A DNA stretch of 64,000 nucleotides from MED-G105 sp039814575. GTDB taxonomy: Bacteria; Pseudomonadota; Alphaproteobacteria; Caulobacterales; Parvularculaceae. Location of the stretch: positions 19,329 through 83,328 of the forward strand of contig JBCCAY010000016.1 in the NCBI GenBank assembly GCA_039814575.1, read 5' to 3'. Shown one piece after another: positions 25,949 to 35,304 of this stretch. Every line of letters starts with the position of its first letter. Position 1 is the first letter of the stretch. The notes under the pieces were generated by a model. It searched no databases. It was not told where the DNA came from and saw nothing but the letters and a program-made list of their open reading frames with translations. Made by a program: the position numbers and the translations under genes.

Positions 25949-27322
25949 TTAGAAATACTCAATGCTGACGCGGAACATATGCTCAACGTCTTTTACATTC
26001 TCTCTTAACGCCATCAGAACAACGCGATCGTCGGGACGGACAATTGTTGTCCCGGTGGGCATCAGAACTTTTCCGTCGCTATAAACAGCGCCAATTATCA
26101 CGCCTTCCGGCAAATTCGCCTCCGAAAGCGGTTTATTGACCAACGGAGACGTCTCTAACGCAATCGCATCAATTAATTCAGCTTGCCCGTCGACGAGACT
26201 ATAAACGCCCTTAATCCGTCCCCGTCGTATCTGTTGAAGAACCGTCGAAATCGTCGTAGCGCGCGGATCGACATAACGATCAACGCCAACCGCATCGGCG
26301 ATTGCGCCATAATCAGCGTCGTTAATGAGCGCAAGCGACCGACGCGCGCCGCCTCTCTTAGCGACGACGGACGCAAGAATATTAACCTGATCGTTATTCG
26401 TCAGTGCAACGACGGTTTCAGCGTCCTCTACGCCCGCCTCTCTCAGAACCTCACGGTCAAGCCCGTCGCCTTGTAAAACAACGGTTCGTTCTAGCTCTTC
26501 CGCCACTCTCTCCGCGCGGGACTTATCCCTTTCGATGAGGCGAATTTTCATTGACGCCAATCGTTCAAGGCCTTTGGCAACATAAAGGCCGATATTGCCA
26601 CCGCCGATGATAATGGCGCGGCGGGCTTGGCGTTCGGCCATGCCCATAATCTCCAAAGCGCGCGCAACATGATCGCGCTCAGCGATAAAGAAAATTCGAT
26701 CTCCTGGGGACAGCTGATCCTCACCATGGGCCCGGCGGATGGCGTCGCCGCGTTTGATGCCGACGATGGTGATGTTCAAATCAGGAAATAGTTCCTGGAC
26801 TTGCCGCAAGGGCGTATCAATAATTGGGCAATCATCGCCAAGCTTAACGCCGACCGCCCAAACTTTTCCGTCGACAAACGCTTTCGTTTCAAATGCGCCA
26901 GGCGTAGAAAGTCGTTGAATAACCGCATCGCCCACTTCGCGCTCAGGCGAAATAATTACGTCAATGGGCATGTGGTTGCGGCTGAAAAGATCAGAGTATT
27001 TTGGATCGAGATAACCGCCAGCCCGGACGCGCGCGATCTTTGTCGGCACCTTGAACAAGGTATGCGCGATCTGACAGGCGATCATATTAACTTCATCCGA
27101 ATACGTCACGGCGACAACCATGTCCGCCTCAGCGGCGCCCGCTTCAGCCAAAACATCCGGATAAGATCCATTGCCGACAACGCCGCGGACGTCGAGACGT
27201 TCCGAAATAAAACGCACCAACTTTTTGTCTTGATCAATGACGGTGACGTCATTGTTCTCCCGCGACAGACGTCGGGCGATGCCGAAGCCGACGCGACCGG
27301 CGCCGCAAACGATTATTCGCAT
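25949..27322 (-). CDS. trkA: Trk potassium uptake regulatory protein TrkA
   Basis: A 457-residue cytoplasmic gating subunit of the Trk K+ transporter. Two Rossmann RCK-N domains are visible, beginning MRIIVCGAGRVGFGIA and ARRAIIIGGGNIGLYVAKGL; each is followed by an RCK-C lobe. NAD(H) or nucleotide binding to the GxGxxG motifs gates TrkH. A GAAGTG ribosome site precedes the ATG. It lies downstream of ntrX, the usual alphaproteobacterial order. The last five codons and stop are echoed just after the stop (VEYF plus TAA again), a small tandem duplication at about 25934-25963. Confidence 0.94.
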   Translation of the reverse strand: MRIIVCGAGRVGFGIARRLSRENNDVTVIDQDKKLVRFISERLDVRGVVGNGSYPDVLAEAGAAEADMVVAVTYSDEVNMIACQIAHTLFKVPTKIARVRAGGYLDPKYSDLFSRNHMPIDVIISPEREVGDAVIQRLSTPGAFETKAFVDGKVWAVGVKLGDDCPIIDTPLRQVQELFPDLNITIVGIKRGDAIRRAHGEDQLSPGDRIFFIAERDHVARALEIMGMAERQARRAIIIGGGNIGLYVAKGLERLASMKIRLIERDKSRAERVAEELERTVVLQGDGLDREVLREAGVEDAETVVALTNNDQVNILASVVAKRGGARRSLALINDADYGAIADAVGVDRYVDPRATTISTVLQQIRRGRIKGVYSLVDGQAELIDAIALETSPLVNKPLSEANLPEGVIIGAVYSDGKVLMPTGTTIVRPDDRVVLMALRENVKDVEHMFRVSIEYF

Positions 27323-27498
27323 TTCACTTCAGCCCTTGGCTCTAGTAAACGTATCTCACCCCGTACGAACCTAATTAGTACGCTAGGTCAATAAACAATA
27401 CGCTAAATCACACCGGTTATGCGCAACGTCGCCGCCTCGTCAAATGCGCAGAAGCAACCGATATCGCTACACGCGCCACCGATATCGCGCGATCGCTT

Positions 27499-28887
27499 TT
27501 AAGCGCTTTCAGCGCGCTGAGCGCCTGAAACGCCAAGCGCTTTTAGCTTGCGATGGAGGGCCGACCGCTCCATGCCGATAAACGCGGCCGTCCTCGAAAT
27601 GTTTCCGCCGAACCGATTGATCTGCGCAATAAGATATTCTCGCTCAAAGCGCTCTCGCGCTTCGCGCAACGGCAAAGCAATAATCTGTTCGAGACCGTCG
27701 CCCGCCGGTATTGACAGACCGGCGTCAATAATCTCTGCAGGCAAGTGATCGCAGGAGATCTCCTCGTCGCTATCACGCCCCATCATAATCAGTGTACGCT
27801 CTATTACGTTGCGTAATTGGCGCACATTGCCCGGCCAGTGATAGGTTTGCAAAGCAGCAAGCGCATCACTTGAGATAACGCGTTTTGGCAAACCAAGGGA
27901 CCGCGACAGCCGGTCAATAAAAAACGCCGTTAGGGCCGGAACATCATCACGACGTTCGGCGAGCGAGGGCACTTCAATAGGAACCACATTCAAACGATGG
28001 TAGAGATCTTCTCTGAACCGATCGAGTTCGGCTTCCTTCAAAAGATCACGCGAGGTTGTCGATACGATGCGCACATCAACTTCAACCGGCGTCTCGCCGC
28101 CGACGCGCCGGAAACGCTGGTCCACCAGAACACGTAAGATTTTGCTCTGAGTCTGGATCGGCATATCGCCGATTTCATCAAACATTAGCGTGCCGCCATG
28201 GGCGCGCTCCAATAAGCCGACGCTGCTGGGGCCGTCGCCCTCACCTTCAACGCCGAAAAGCTCTTCTTCCATACGTTCGGGCGCTATCGTCGCCGCGCTC
28301 ACCAAGATGAAAGGCCGATCGGCCCGCGAGGAATTCGCGTGCAAAAGGCGCGCAATCGTTTCTTTCCCGGCGCCGGCGGACCCGGAGATCAAAACCCGTG
28401 AGCGCGCGTCAGCGACTTTTTCGATCGTCTGGCGCAGCGAGGCGATAGCAGCCGACCCGCCGATCAATCCCCAATCAGGCATGCGCACGCGCATTTCTGA
28501 ATTCTCTTGACGAAGGCGCGTCGTCTCCAAAGCACGACTAACCGCCAATACGAGACGATCGGCGTTGAAAGGCTTCTCAACAAAATCGTAAGCGCCCTTC
28601 TTGATCGCTGCGACCGCAGTTTCGATCGTTCCGTGTCCAGAAATTATGATCACAGGAAGTTCAGGATAGACTTTTTTTAGTTCTTCAAGAATTTCGATGC
28701 CGTCAAGCGGCGACCCTTGAAGCCAGACATCTAGCACAACAAGCGCCGGCGCACGCTGACGCACGGCTTCAAAGACGGCGTCGGAGTTCGCCGCCGTCCG
28801 CGGCGCATATCCCTCGTCTTCGAGAATACCTGAAACGAGTTCACGAATGTCCGCTTCATCGTCAACAACCAGAATGTCTACGCTCAT
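27499..28887 (-). CDS. ntrX: Nitrogen/redox response regulator NtrX
   Basis: A 462-residue NtrC-family response regulator paired with NtrY. The receiver domain has D53 as phosphoacceptor in VVLDVWLQG and K105 in VEKPFNADR. The AAA+ domain has Walker A SGSAGAGKET at 168-177 and Walker B LMFDEIGD. Where sigma-54 activators carry GAFTGA after ELFG (209-212), this protein reads VEGEGDGPSSVG, so it should not remodel sigma-54 polymerase; this loss is known for alphaproteobacterial NtrX. The C-terminal Fis-type helix-turn-helix is NISRTAAFIGMERSALHRKL. It follows ntrY by 63 bp. Confidence 0.93.
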   Translation of the reverse strand: MSVDILVVDDEADIRELVSGILEDEGYAPRTAANSDAVFEAVRQRAPALVVLDVWLQGSPLDGIEILEELKKVYPELPVIIISGHGTIETAVAAIKKGAYDFVEKPFNADRLVLAVSRALETTRLRQENSEMRVRMPDWGLIGGSAAIASLRQTIEKVADARSRVLISGSAGAGKETIARLLHANSSRADRPFILVSAATIAPERMEEELFGVEGEGDGPSSVGLLERAHGGTLMFDEIGDMPIQTQSKILRVLVDQRFRRVGGETPVEVDVRIVSTTSRDLLKEAELDRFREDLYHRLNVVPIEVPSLAERRDDVPALTAFFIDRLSRSLGLPKRVISSDALAALQTYHWPGNVRQLRNVIERTLIMMGRDSDEEISCDHLPAEIIDAGLSIPAGDGLEQIIALPLREARERFEREYLIAQINRFGGNISRTAAFIGMERSALHRKLKALGVSGAQRAESA

Positions 28888-28950
28888 ATCGTCGCTCTTC
28901 TTACTGTAACGCCCTTGTCGCCGTTTTTATTCGCCGCACTTGGCCGTCAT

Positions 28951-31404
28951 CTACTCCGCTGCTTGACTAAGATTTGATTCGATGCGTGACGCGCGTTCGC
29001 CGCCGCCATCTGACGTTCCCGAAACGGTCGGCCCCTTCGCTCCATCCGCCATATCCTCAGCGGGAGAAGCCGTCGCGAGGGGTAAATTCAATCGAACGAT
29101 CGCTCCCGTCGGTCCAAGCTCGCCCGTGTCAGCGAACGAAATCTGTCCGCCATGGTCTTCGACGACTTTTTTCACGATCGCTAAGCCAAGGCCGGTGCCC
29201 TTTTCGCGGGTCGTCATATAAGGCTCGGTTAGTCTATGCCGTAAGCTCTTCGGCAGGCCGAGCCCATTATCCAAAATCTCAATATACGCCGCGCCGTTAT
29301 CAGCGCGCATTCGCGTTACAATTCGCCCTTTGGGATCTTTCACGTCAACCAGCCGTGAATCAATCGATTCGCATGCGTTCTTCATCAAATTACCGAACGC
29401 TTGCACAATCAAACGCCCGTCGCAGGCCGTCGTAATCGGCATATCCGGCGCTTGAATATCGAAAGAGATCTCAGGAAACGCAACGCGCTGCGTGAAGGCG
29501 GCTGAACGCGCCAATTCAGCGACATCCTCAATACCGATGACGGGTTCCGGCATGCGCGCGAAAGACGAGAACTCATCGACCATGCGCCGGATATCACTCA
29601 CATGGCGGACAATCGTGTCCGTGCATTTATCGAAAACCTCCGGCGACGAGACAACCTCGCCTTTGTATTTGCGCCGCAAGCGTTCCGCCGAGAGCTGGAT
29701 TGGCGTCAGGGGGTTCTTAATTTCATGGGCGATACGCTGGGCCACGTCGCCCCAAGCGGCTGACCGGTGCGCGGCGATCAGTTCGGTGACGTCATCGAAC
29801 GTTGCAACGCAACTTCTGCCGCCCTCGCTACGATCGCTCATGACACGAACGTTGACGATGCGCTCTTCGCCGCCACGTTCAATTTCAAGTTGACCGGACG
29901 CTTCAACGTTCGGCGTCGCCATCGCCTGGGCTACGAGGTCTTGCAACTCCGGAATCACGACGGACAAAGGCGCACCGACGGAGCGAGCGCCATCGACTTT
30001 CAAAAGATATTCCGCAGACGTATTGACGATTGTGATGCGCCCTGCCCCATCAATGCCGACAACACCGGCGGACACGCCTGACAGCACGGCTTCAGTGAAC
30101 CGCCGGCGGCGGTCGAATTGTCGGTTGGTTTCAATGAGATCATCGCGCTGGGTTTGCAGCTGCGCCGTCATATGGTTCATCGACCGCGCGAGAACGCCGA
30201 GTTCGCCGTCGTTCTTATAAACATCGACACGCGCGCCAAGATCGCCGCCGGAGACGCGCTCGGCCATGCGGATCAAACGCCCGATCGGCGCGACAAACCC
30301 GGTCGACGCGCGCAACGCAGACCAAATAGCGCCGAACAGCACAATCAGCGCCATCACGGAGAAACCAGCGAGGAAGACGCGCTCTAACCGATTGCGCTGA
30401 CCTTTCGCGCTTTCCCAATCGTCGCGCATCGCGCGGATCGCCAGCAAGCCTTCGCTGACCCCTTCGGGCATCGCGCGGTAGATGATGATGTAACCGCCGT
30501 TCAGCGCTTCGCTTTTCAGCATGCCGCGTAAATAACGCAATTGCGTGGGGTCGTTGGCGCCATAGCGGATGAGTTGACCTTGCGCGCCTTTCTCAAGCGC
30601 TTCGGCGTCAATGGCGTCGAACTCTTCTTTACGCGGCAAGGCGAAATCAGCATCGGCGAGACGCACGCTGGCGACAACGCGCTTGGTCGGATCGAGAATA
30701 AAGACCGCGGCGAGGTTTCGAACATAAGCCTGTTCGATCAATCTTTGCCGAAACGTGATCGGCGTTAATGCTGGCGAGACGCCGGTCAACCGGCTGCGCA
30801 TGATATCAAGCTCGATATTGCGCAGACTTTGAATGTCCGTCGCAGCGCGCTCTTGCACATACTCATTGGCGAAATTTCTCGACGTGGCGACGGAGGTTTC
30901 TATGCGATCGCCGAAAACGTCGTTCAAACTCGCCCGCAATATCGTGAACGAAAACAGAAATGAGACGAGCGCCGGCACGGCCGCGACCAGCGCAAACAAG
31001 GCCACCAATCGCAACTGGGTGTGCGAGCCGGCGCGGCGCAGGCGACGCTCGTCGAGAACCTGCCAAACATAGGCGCCGATGAGGGCGGCGAACGCGGCGG
31101 CAATAAGGATATTCGCCCCAACAAGGACAATGAGAAAACTCCGCCCGACTTTCTCGGCGGCAGGCGACAACAAAAACCATGTGGACAAGAACGCCGCGAA
31201 GCCTGCAAGCGGCAGACCGACGGCGGCGACGACATCAGAGAAAGAACGCCGGCCGGCGGCGCTGTTGTGTGACGACGCGTCGGCGAACACCGGCGTTTCG
31301 GAAGGATCGTCGGCCATTAGCGCCGGATCAGCGACATGTTCGGCGACATGATCAGCGGCATGTTGCTCAACATGGTCGCCTGGATGTTCCGCGCTATTAC
31401 TCAT
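28951..31404 (-). CDS. ntrY: Membrane sensor histidine kinase NtrY
   Basis: A sensor kinase that phosphorylates NtrX. From the ATG at 31404 it has about 817 residues: a His-rich N-terminal tail (EQHAADHVAEHVADP), several transmembrane helices, a periplasmic loop, a HAMP domain (RLIRMAERVSGGDLGARVDV), a PAS domain and the kinase core with phosphoacceptor His in IAHEIKNPLTP. Counting from the longer GTG start at 31482 this His is residue 586. The ATPase boxes follow as NACES, EILDNGLGLP and GTGLGLAIVKKVVEDHGG. I prefer the ATG because GGAAG lies 9 nt upstream, while the GTG has no ribosome site. Confidence 0.92.
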   Translation of the reverse strand: MSNSAEHPGDHVEQHAADHVAEHVADPALMADDPSETPVFADASSHNSAAGRRSFSDVVAAVGLPLAGFAAFLSTWFLLSPAAEKVGRSFLIVLVGANILIAAAFAALIGAYVWQVLDERRLRRAGSHTQLRLVALFALVAAVPALVSFLFSFTILRASLNDVFGDRIETSVATSRNFANEYVQERAATDIQSLRNIELDIMRSRLTGVSPALTPITFRQRLIEQAYVRNLAAVFILDPTKRVVASVRLADADFALPRKEEFDAIDAEALEKGAQGQLIRYGANDPTQLRYLRGMLKSEALNGGYIIIYRAMPEGVSEGLLAIRAMRDDWESAKGQRNRLERVFLAGFSVMALIVLFGAIWSALRASTGFVAPIGRLIRMAERVSGGDLGARVDVYKNDGELGVLARSMNHMTAQLQTQRDDLIETNRQFDRRRRFTEAVLSGVSAGVVGIDGAGRITIVNTSAEYLLKVDGARSVGAPLSVVIPELQDLVAQAMATPNVEASGQLEIERGGEERIVNVRVMSDRSEGGRSCVATFDDVTELIAAHRSAAWGDVAQRIAHEIKNPLTPIQLSAERLRRKYKGEVVSSPEVFDKCTDTIVRHVSDIRRMVDEFSSFARMPEPVIGIEDVAELARSAAFTQRVAFPEISFDIQAPDMPITTACDGRLIVQAFGNLMKNACESIDSRLVDVKDPKGRIVTRMRADNGAAYIEILDNGLGLPKSLRHRLTEPYMTTREKGTGLGLAIVKKVVEDHGGQISFADTGELGPTGAIVRLNLPLATASPAEDMADGAKGPTVSGTSDGGGERASRIESNLSQAAE

Positions 31405-31917
31405 CGCGTCATCTTCCACCGCGCCGCTCCCGTCACGACCGACCAATTTGTGGTCTTGGCTCCCTTGTGATCGTGACTCCACGGACCAAATCGATCGCCC
31501 GCCTCTGATGGGTTGGAAGCCAATCGCGTTTACTCGCCAGTCTCAAACCGATACCCAAACCATCTGCACGCATAACGCCAAAGCGACAGCCTCATAGCCC
31601 CCAAAGCCAGACGCCCAACAGCCAAATACACAAACGAGAGACAAACCCGATCGATTGACCGAGTAAGCCCGTTCGACGCTGTAAAACCGTAAGAGCATCG
31701 CTCCTTAACGACCGGACGAATTGACGGCCGCACGAATTGAGGACCGGACGATCCAAGCGCCGCCATTTGCGCTGCTTCACTGCAAGCCTCAAACCACAAT
31801 GGATGCTGCGACGATTGTTGCCAAAAATCAACAAGCCGTTGCACGAATGTCGCATGAGAAATTCGCGCTAAAGTTGATTTCAATCGAGTTTTTTCGGACT
31901 AAAGAACGCTCTCGATC
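31405..31917. other. Gap between dusB and ntrY, where ntrBC often sit
   Basis: About 510 bp without recognisable genes. In many alphaproteobacteria ntrB and ntrC lie between dusB (nifR3) and ntrY; I see no remnant of either in any frame. Short GGACGAATTGA-like repeats occur near 31712-31755. Confidence 0.5.
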
Positions 31918-32964
31918 TTACGCCGCGGCGGCGTCCCGAGACGATGGGTCGGCAGAACTTGCGTTCAACAGCGAAAACACGCCCGAACTCGCCCCTTCAA
32001 TGGCGTCTGTGACGGCGGCCGGGTCGTCGAGACGACAGAGCGCCGCCCGCCAATGTCGACGCTGAAGAGGCGCAAGATCAATCGGCGCCGCGTCGATGAA
32101 CGCGGCCAAGTGTTTACGCGCCACGCGGACGCCAAGACGCGGTCCGTAATGGTCAATGGTCATTGCGTATTGGCGGAGAAACAGCGTCGTCTGCTCTTCC
32201 AGCGTCGGCACATCGACAGATGCGCTACCGTTGGCGAGGGCCGCCGCGATCCGTCCTGGCAGCCACGCCCGTCCGGTCGCAGCGCGTCCGATCATAACGC
32301 CGTCGGCGCCGGACTCTGCAAGCGCTTGGCGCGCCGAAGCGAGATCGACAATATCTCCATTGGCGATAACAGGAATTGCAACCGCGTCTTTGACGTCTTC
32401 GATCGCGCGCCAATTTGCGACGCCTTTGTAGAATTGGTTCCGAACGCGGCCATGCACCGTAATAAGGCTCACGCCCGCGTCTTCGGCGCGCCGGGCGATC
32501 TCCGCGGCGTTCAAGCAATCCCAATCCCAGCCAAGCCGCATCTTCAACGTCACCGGCTTCGACGTTCCCTCAAGCGTTGCTTTGACAAGAGAAATAGCGT
32601 GGTCGGGATCACGCATCAGCGCCGAGCCGGACAATGCGCCCGTCACTTGGCGCGCGGGGCACCCCATATTGATATCGACGATGTCGGCGCCGGCGGCCTC
32701 GGCTAGTTCGGCGCCCTTGGCCATCCAATGGGCGTCTCTGCCGGCGAGCTGAATGACAAACGGCTTCACCCCGGCGAGGTTTTCCGCCCGGCGCACCATG
32801 TCGGCGCGGCGCCCCGCGAGCTCAGCGCTAGCGACCATTTCAGAGACCACAAGCCCTGCTCCCGCTTCGGCCGCAATGGCGCGAAACGGCGCGTCCGAGA
32901 CGCCCGACATGGGCGCAGCGGCGACCACGTTCTGCAGGACCAATTCTCCGATTTGGATCGTCAA
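31918..32964 (-). CDS. dusB: tRNA-dihydrouridine synthase DusB (NifR3)
   Basis: An FMN-dependent TIM-barrel enzyme that reduces uridine to dihydrouridine in tRNA. Motifs: AAPMSGVSDAPFR, EMVAS, INMGCPARQVTGALSGSALM with the catalytic Cys, KMRLGWD, TVHGR, VIANGDI and GVMIGRAATGRAW. GAGGAG lies at about 32973-32978; a TTG at 32964 has an 8-nt spacing and gives MTIQIGELVLQN, as expected for the family. A GTG at 32970 (2-nt spacing) or a GTG at 32997 are alternatives. The gene is divergent from ispDF. Confidence 0.9.
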   Translation of the reverse strand: MTIQIGELVLQNVVAAAPMSGVSDAPFRAIAAEAGAGLVVSEMVASAELAGRRADMVRRAENLAGVKPFVIQLAGRDAHWMAKGAELAEAAGADIVDINMGCPARQVTGALSGSALMRDPDHAISLVKATLEGTSKPVTLKMRLGWDWDCLNAAEIARRAEDAGVSLITVHGRVRNQFYKGVANWRAIEDVKDAVAIPVIANGDIVDLASARQALAESGADGVMIGRAATGRAWLPGRIAAALANGSASVDVPTLEEQTTLFLRQYAMTIDHYGPRLGVRVARKHLAAFIDAAPIDLAPLQRRHWRAALCRLDDPAAVTDAIEGASSGVFSLLNASSADPSSRDAAAA

Positions 32965-33056
32965 ACTCACATCTCCTCGATCATCGGATCGATACACGCC
33001 TCGCTATGCAAAGAAAACGCCTTGATCGCTAACGGGTTTTCAGCGAGTGAACACAA

Positions 33057-34292
33057 ATGACCGCGGCCTCGCCAGACACTGACCTGAAATCATCCCCCAA
33101 AACCATTGCGCTCATCGTCGCCGCCGGTCGCGGCGCGCGCGCCGGCGCGGGCGGACCGAAGCAATATAGACCGCTCGCCGGAGAAGCGGTCATCGCGCAT
33201 ACGGTGAAAGCCTTTATCGACCACCCGGCGATCGACGCCGTGCGCGTCGTTATCCACCGGGACGATCCGGACCTCTACGCAGAGGCGCTTGGCGCGCTCG
33301 TTCAATCGGCCAAAATATTGCCCCCGACATTCGGCGGCGCGGAACGCCAAGACTCGGTGCGTCTCGGTTTGGAGAGCCTGTCTGACCTATCGCCGAACCA
33401 CGTGCTCATCCATGACGCTGCGCGCCCGTTTGTAGCGCCGGACGTCATTACGAGAGTCTTGGACGCGCTGTCGGACGCCGACGGCGCCATCGCCGCCCTA
33501 CCCGTTTTTGACACTTTGAAGAAAAGCAACAGCGCGCGGCAAGACGGCGCGCCAGTGATCAGCGAAACGATTTCTCGCGACGGGCTATGGCGCGCCCAGA
33601 CGCCGCAAGGCTTTCAGTACGGCGCCATTCTCAAAGCCCACAGCGCGGCGAAGGGACAAGTTCTGACGGACGACGCCGCCGTCGCCGAGGCCTTCGGTCT
33701 TTCGGTCAAGCTAACGCCCGGCTCACCGGACAATATGAAAATTACGCAGGCGGAGGATTTCGGCATGGCCGAGATCCTCTTGGGGAGACGTGAAATGACC
33801 TTCGAGACGCGAACCGGCGCCGGCTATGACGTTCACGCTTTTGAACCGGGCGACGCCGTCACGCTGTGCGGCGTCGACATCCCCCACGAGCAAAAGCTGA
33901 AAGGCCATTCAGACGCGGATGTCGGCATGCACGCTCTCACCGATGCGCTTCTCGGCGCAATTGGCGACGGCGATATCGGCGATCATTTCCCGCCCTCCGA
34001 TCCCCAATGGAAAGGCGCAGCATCAGACATTTTCCTGCGCAAAGCGGCAAGCCTGATCACTGAGCGCGGCGGGGCGATCGCTAATTGTGACGTCACCTTG
34101 ATATGCGAAGCCCCCAAAATCGGCCCCCACCGCACGGCGATGCGCACCGTATTGGCCGAAATCCTCGACATCGCCATTGATCGCGTATCGGTTAAGGCGA
34201 CGACCAGCGAACAACTCGGCTTCACAGGACGACGCGAAGGCATCGCCGCGATCGCATCGGCAAGCGTCCGCCTACCGTTTGACGGCAGCTGA
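33057..34292 (+). CDS. ispDF: Bifunctional MEP cytidylyltransferase / MECDP synthase IspDF
   Basis: A fused enzyme of 411 residues catalysing two steps of the non-mevalonate isoprenoid pathway. The N-terminal IspD part shows the CTP-binding IALIVAAGRGARAGAGGPKQY and HDAARPFV motifs. The C-terminal IspF part begins around 245 with TGAGYDVHAFEPGD (metal ligands D and H), then LKGHSDADVGMHALTDALLGA and ends with ATTSEQLGFTGRREGIAA. The domain fusion is characteristic of alphaproteobacteria and some epsilonproteobacteria. Its stop overlaps the cinA start by one base (TGATG). Confidence 0.95.
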   Translation: MTAASPDTDLKSSPKTIALIVAAGRGARAGAGGPKQYRPLAGEAVIAHTVKAFIDHPAIDAVRVVIHRDDPDLYAEALGALVQSAKILPPTFGGAERQDSVRLGLESLSDLSPNHVLIHDAARPFVAPDVITRVLDALSDADGAIAALPVFDTLKKSNSARQDGAPVISETISRDGLWRAQTPQGFQYGAILKAHSAAKGQVLTDDAAVAEAFGLSVKLTPGSPDNMKITQAEDFGMAEILLGRREMTFETRTGAGYDVHAFEPGDAVTLCGVDIPHEQKLKGHSDADVGMHALTDALLGAIGDGDIGDHFPPSDPQWKGAASDIFLRKAASLITERGGAIANCDVTLICEAPKIGPHRTAMRTVLAEILDIAIDRVSVKATTSEQLGFTGRREGIAAIASASVRLPFDGS

Positions 34293-34792
34293 TGACCCAA
34301 TCTCAAATTATCAGTCAACTGAGCGCTGACATCATTCGAAACGCGGGCGCTAAAGGACTGAAGATCGCCACCGCTGAATCCTGCACCGCCGGGCTCATCA
34401 GCGCCGCCCTTACCGATCACGCCGGCTCATCGAACGTTTTCGAGTATGGGTTCGTCACATACGCCAACGCGGCCAAAGTCGATATGCTCGGCGTCGACAG
34501 CGCAGTAATCGCGGCTCATGGCGCCGTCAGCCACAACGTGGCGCGCGCGATGGCCGTCGGCGCGTTACAAAAGTCAGTAGCTAATATCGCGGTCGCCGTA
34601 ACAGGCGTCGCCGGCCCTGGCGGCGGCAGCGCCCAAAAGCCGGTGGGAACAGTTTGGTTCGGCCTCGCCGGCACATCCATCGGCGCGCGGACCGAGCATC
34701 GGCTTTTTCCCAAGGGATCGCGACAATTTGTGAGAGCGGCGGCCGCTGAGACCGCTCTTAGATTATTGCTTGCCGGCGTCGCCAAAGCCTGA
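34292..34792 (+). CDS. CinA C-terminal family nicotinamide-nucleotide amidohydrolase
   Basis: A 166-residue single-domain CinA C-terminal (PncC-type) protein that deamidates nicotinamide mononucleotide in pyridine nucleotide salvage. Motifs: TAESCTAGLISAALTDHAGSS, with the conserved Ser-Cys-Thr-Gly cluster, FVTYANAAK, and VTGVAGPGGGSAQKPVGTVWFGLA. No N-terminal molybdopterin-like domain is present, which is normal for this short form. Coupled to ispDF by a one-base stop-start overlap. Confidence 0.9.
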   Translation: MTQSQIISQLSADIIRNAGAKGLKIATAESCTAGLISAALTDHAGSSNVFEYGFVTYANAAKVDMLGVDSAVIAAHGAVSHNVARAMAVGALQKSVANIAVAVTGVAGPGGGSAQKPVGTVWFGLAGTSIGARTEHRLFPKGSRQFVRAAAAETALRLLLAGVAKA

Positions 34793-34819
34793 TCACCGCC
34801 CATTTCGAGAAGACCGCTC

Positions 34820-35011
34820 ATGCCGCCCCGTTATCGAAAATTAGTTGGACTATTTATCCTTTTGCCGTACCTGTTCGTTTACCTTGCGGCAGCGGCGGCG
34901 CTCGCCGATTTCTTCCCGCGTTTCTGGCTCAGCGATCTCATATACTTCGCCGTTGCCGGCCTTTTATGGGCGTTTCCTCTGAAATATCTCCTCAAATGGA
35001 TGAACGGCTAA
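34820..35011 (+). CDS. DUF2842 small inner-membrane protein
   Basis: A 63-residue protein with two transmembrane helices (about 8-30 and 37-57), ending in WMNG. The pattern R-K-L-V-G at the start, YFAVAGLLWAFP in the second helix and a terminal W-M matches DUF2842, a family largely confined to alphaproteobacteria and of unknown function. It is 27 bp after cinA and probably in the same operon. The stop codon TAA is the first three bases of repeat copy B. Confidence 0.8.
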   Translation: MPPRYRKLVGLFILLPYLFVYLAAAAALADFFPRFWLSDLIYFAVAGLLWAFPLKYLLKWMNG

Positions 35012-35196
35012 GAGCCCGATTCAAAACTCTGAAACTTGCGCAACACGAGAGAGTCAGACGCACGTTAGCCTTCCGATTATTCGGTTCCGGCTCTTATCTT
35101 TAAATTTTTAGAGCCCGAGACGCATGGGTTTCTTGCCAACTGACGTCTGTTTCGAGGGGTTTTTCAGCTTTGCATGAATTTCCAATCGGGCTCTAA
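35009..35196 (-). repeat. Dispersed two-hairpin palindromic element, copy B
   Basis: A 188-bp copy inverted relative to copy A. Read on the minus strand it starts TTAGAGCCCGATTGGAAA and ends GAGTTTTGAATCGGGCTCTTA, identical to copy A over 18 and 21 bp. The internal GGCTCTAAAA and TAAGAGCCGGAACCG boxes are kept. The block around CCCCTCGAAACAGAC(G/T)TCAG is nearly identical, while the rest diverges. It begins exactly with the TAA stop codon of the DUF2842 gene. Confidence 0.87.
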
Positions 35197-35304
35197 GGCC
35201 CCATTCGTTAACGCTTTCCGGCGAGGAAAGCCGCTGTCCGCCATTGAGACGAAACGCGTTCTTAAAGCTCTTCGGGTATTGAGCCTCCTGGAGTAAACGC
35301 ACTT

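Noticed and set aside
31530..31883. A 117-codon minus-strand frame between dusB and ntrY, considered as an ntrC remnant
   Set aside because: No receiver, AAA+ or HTH motif is present in any frame of the gap.
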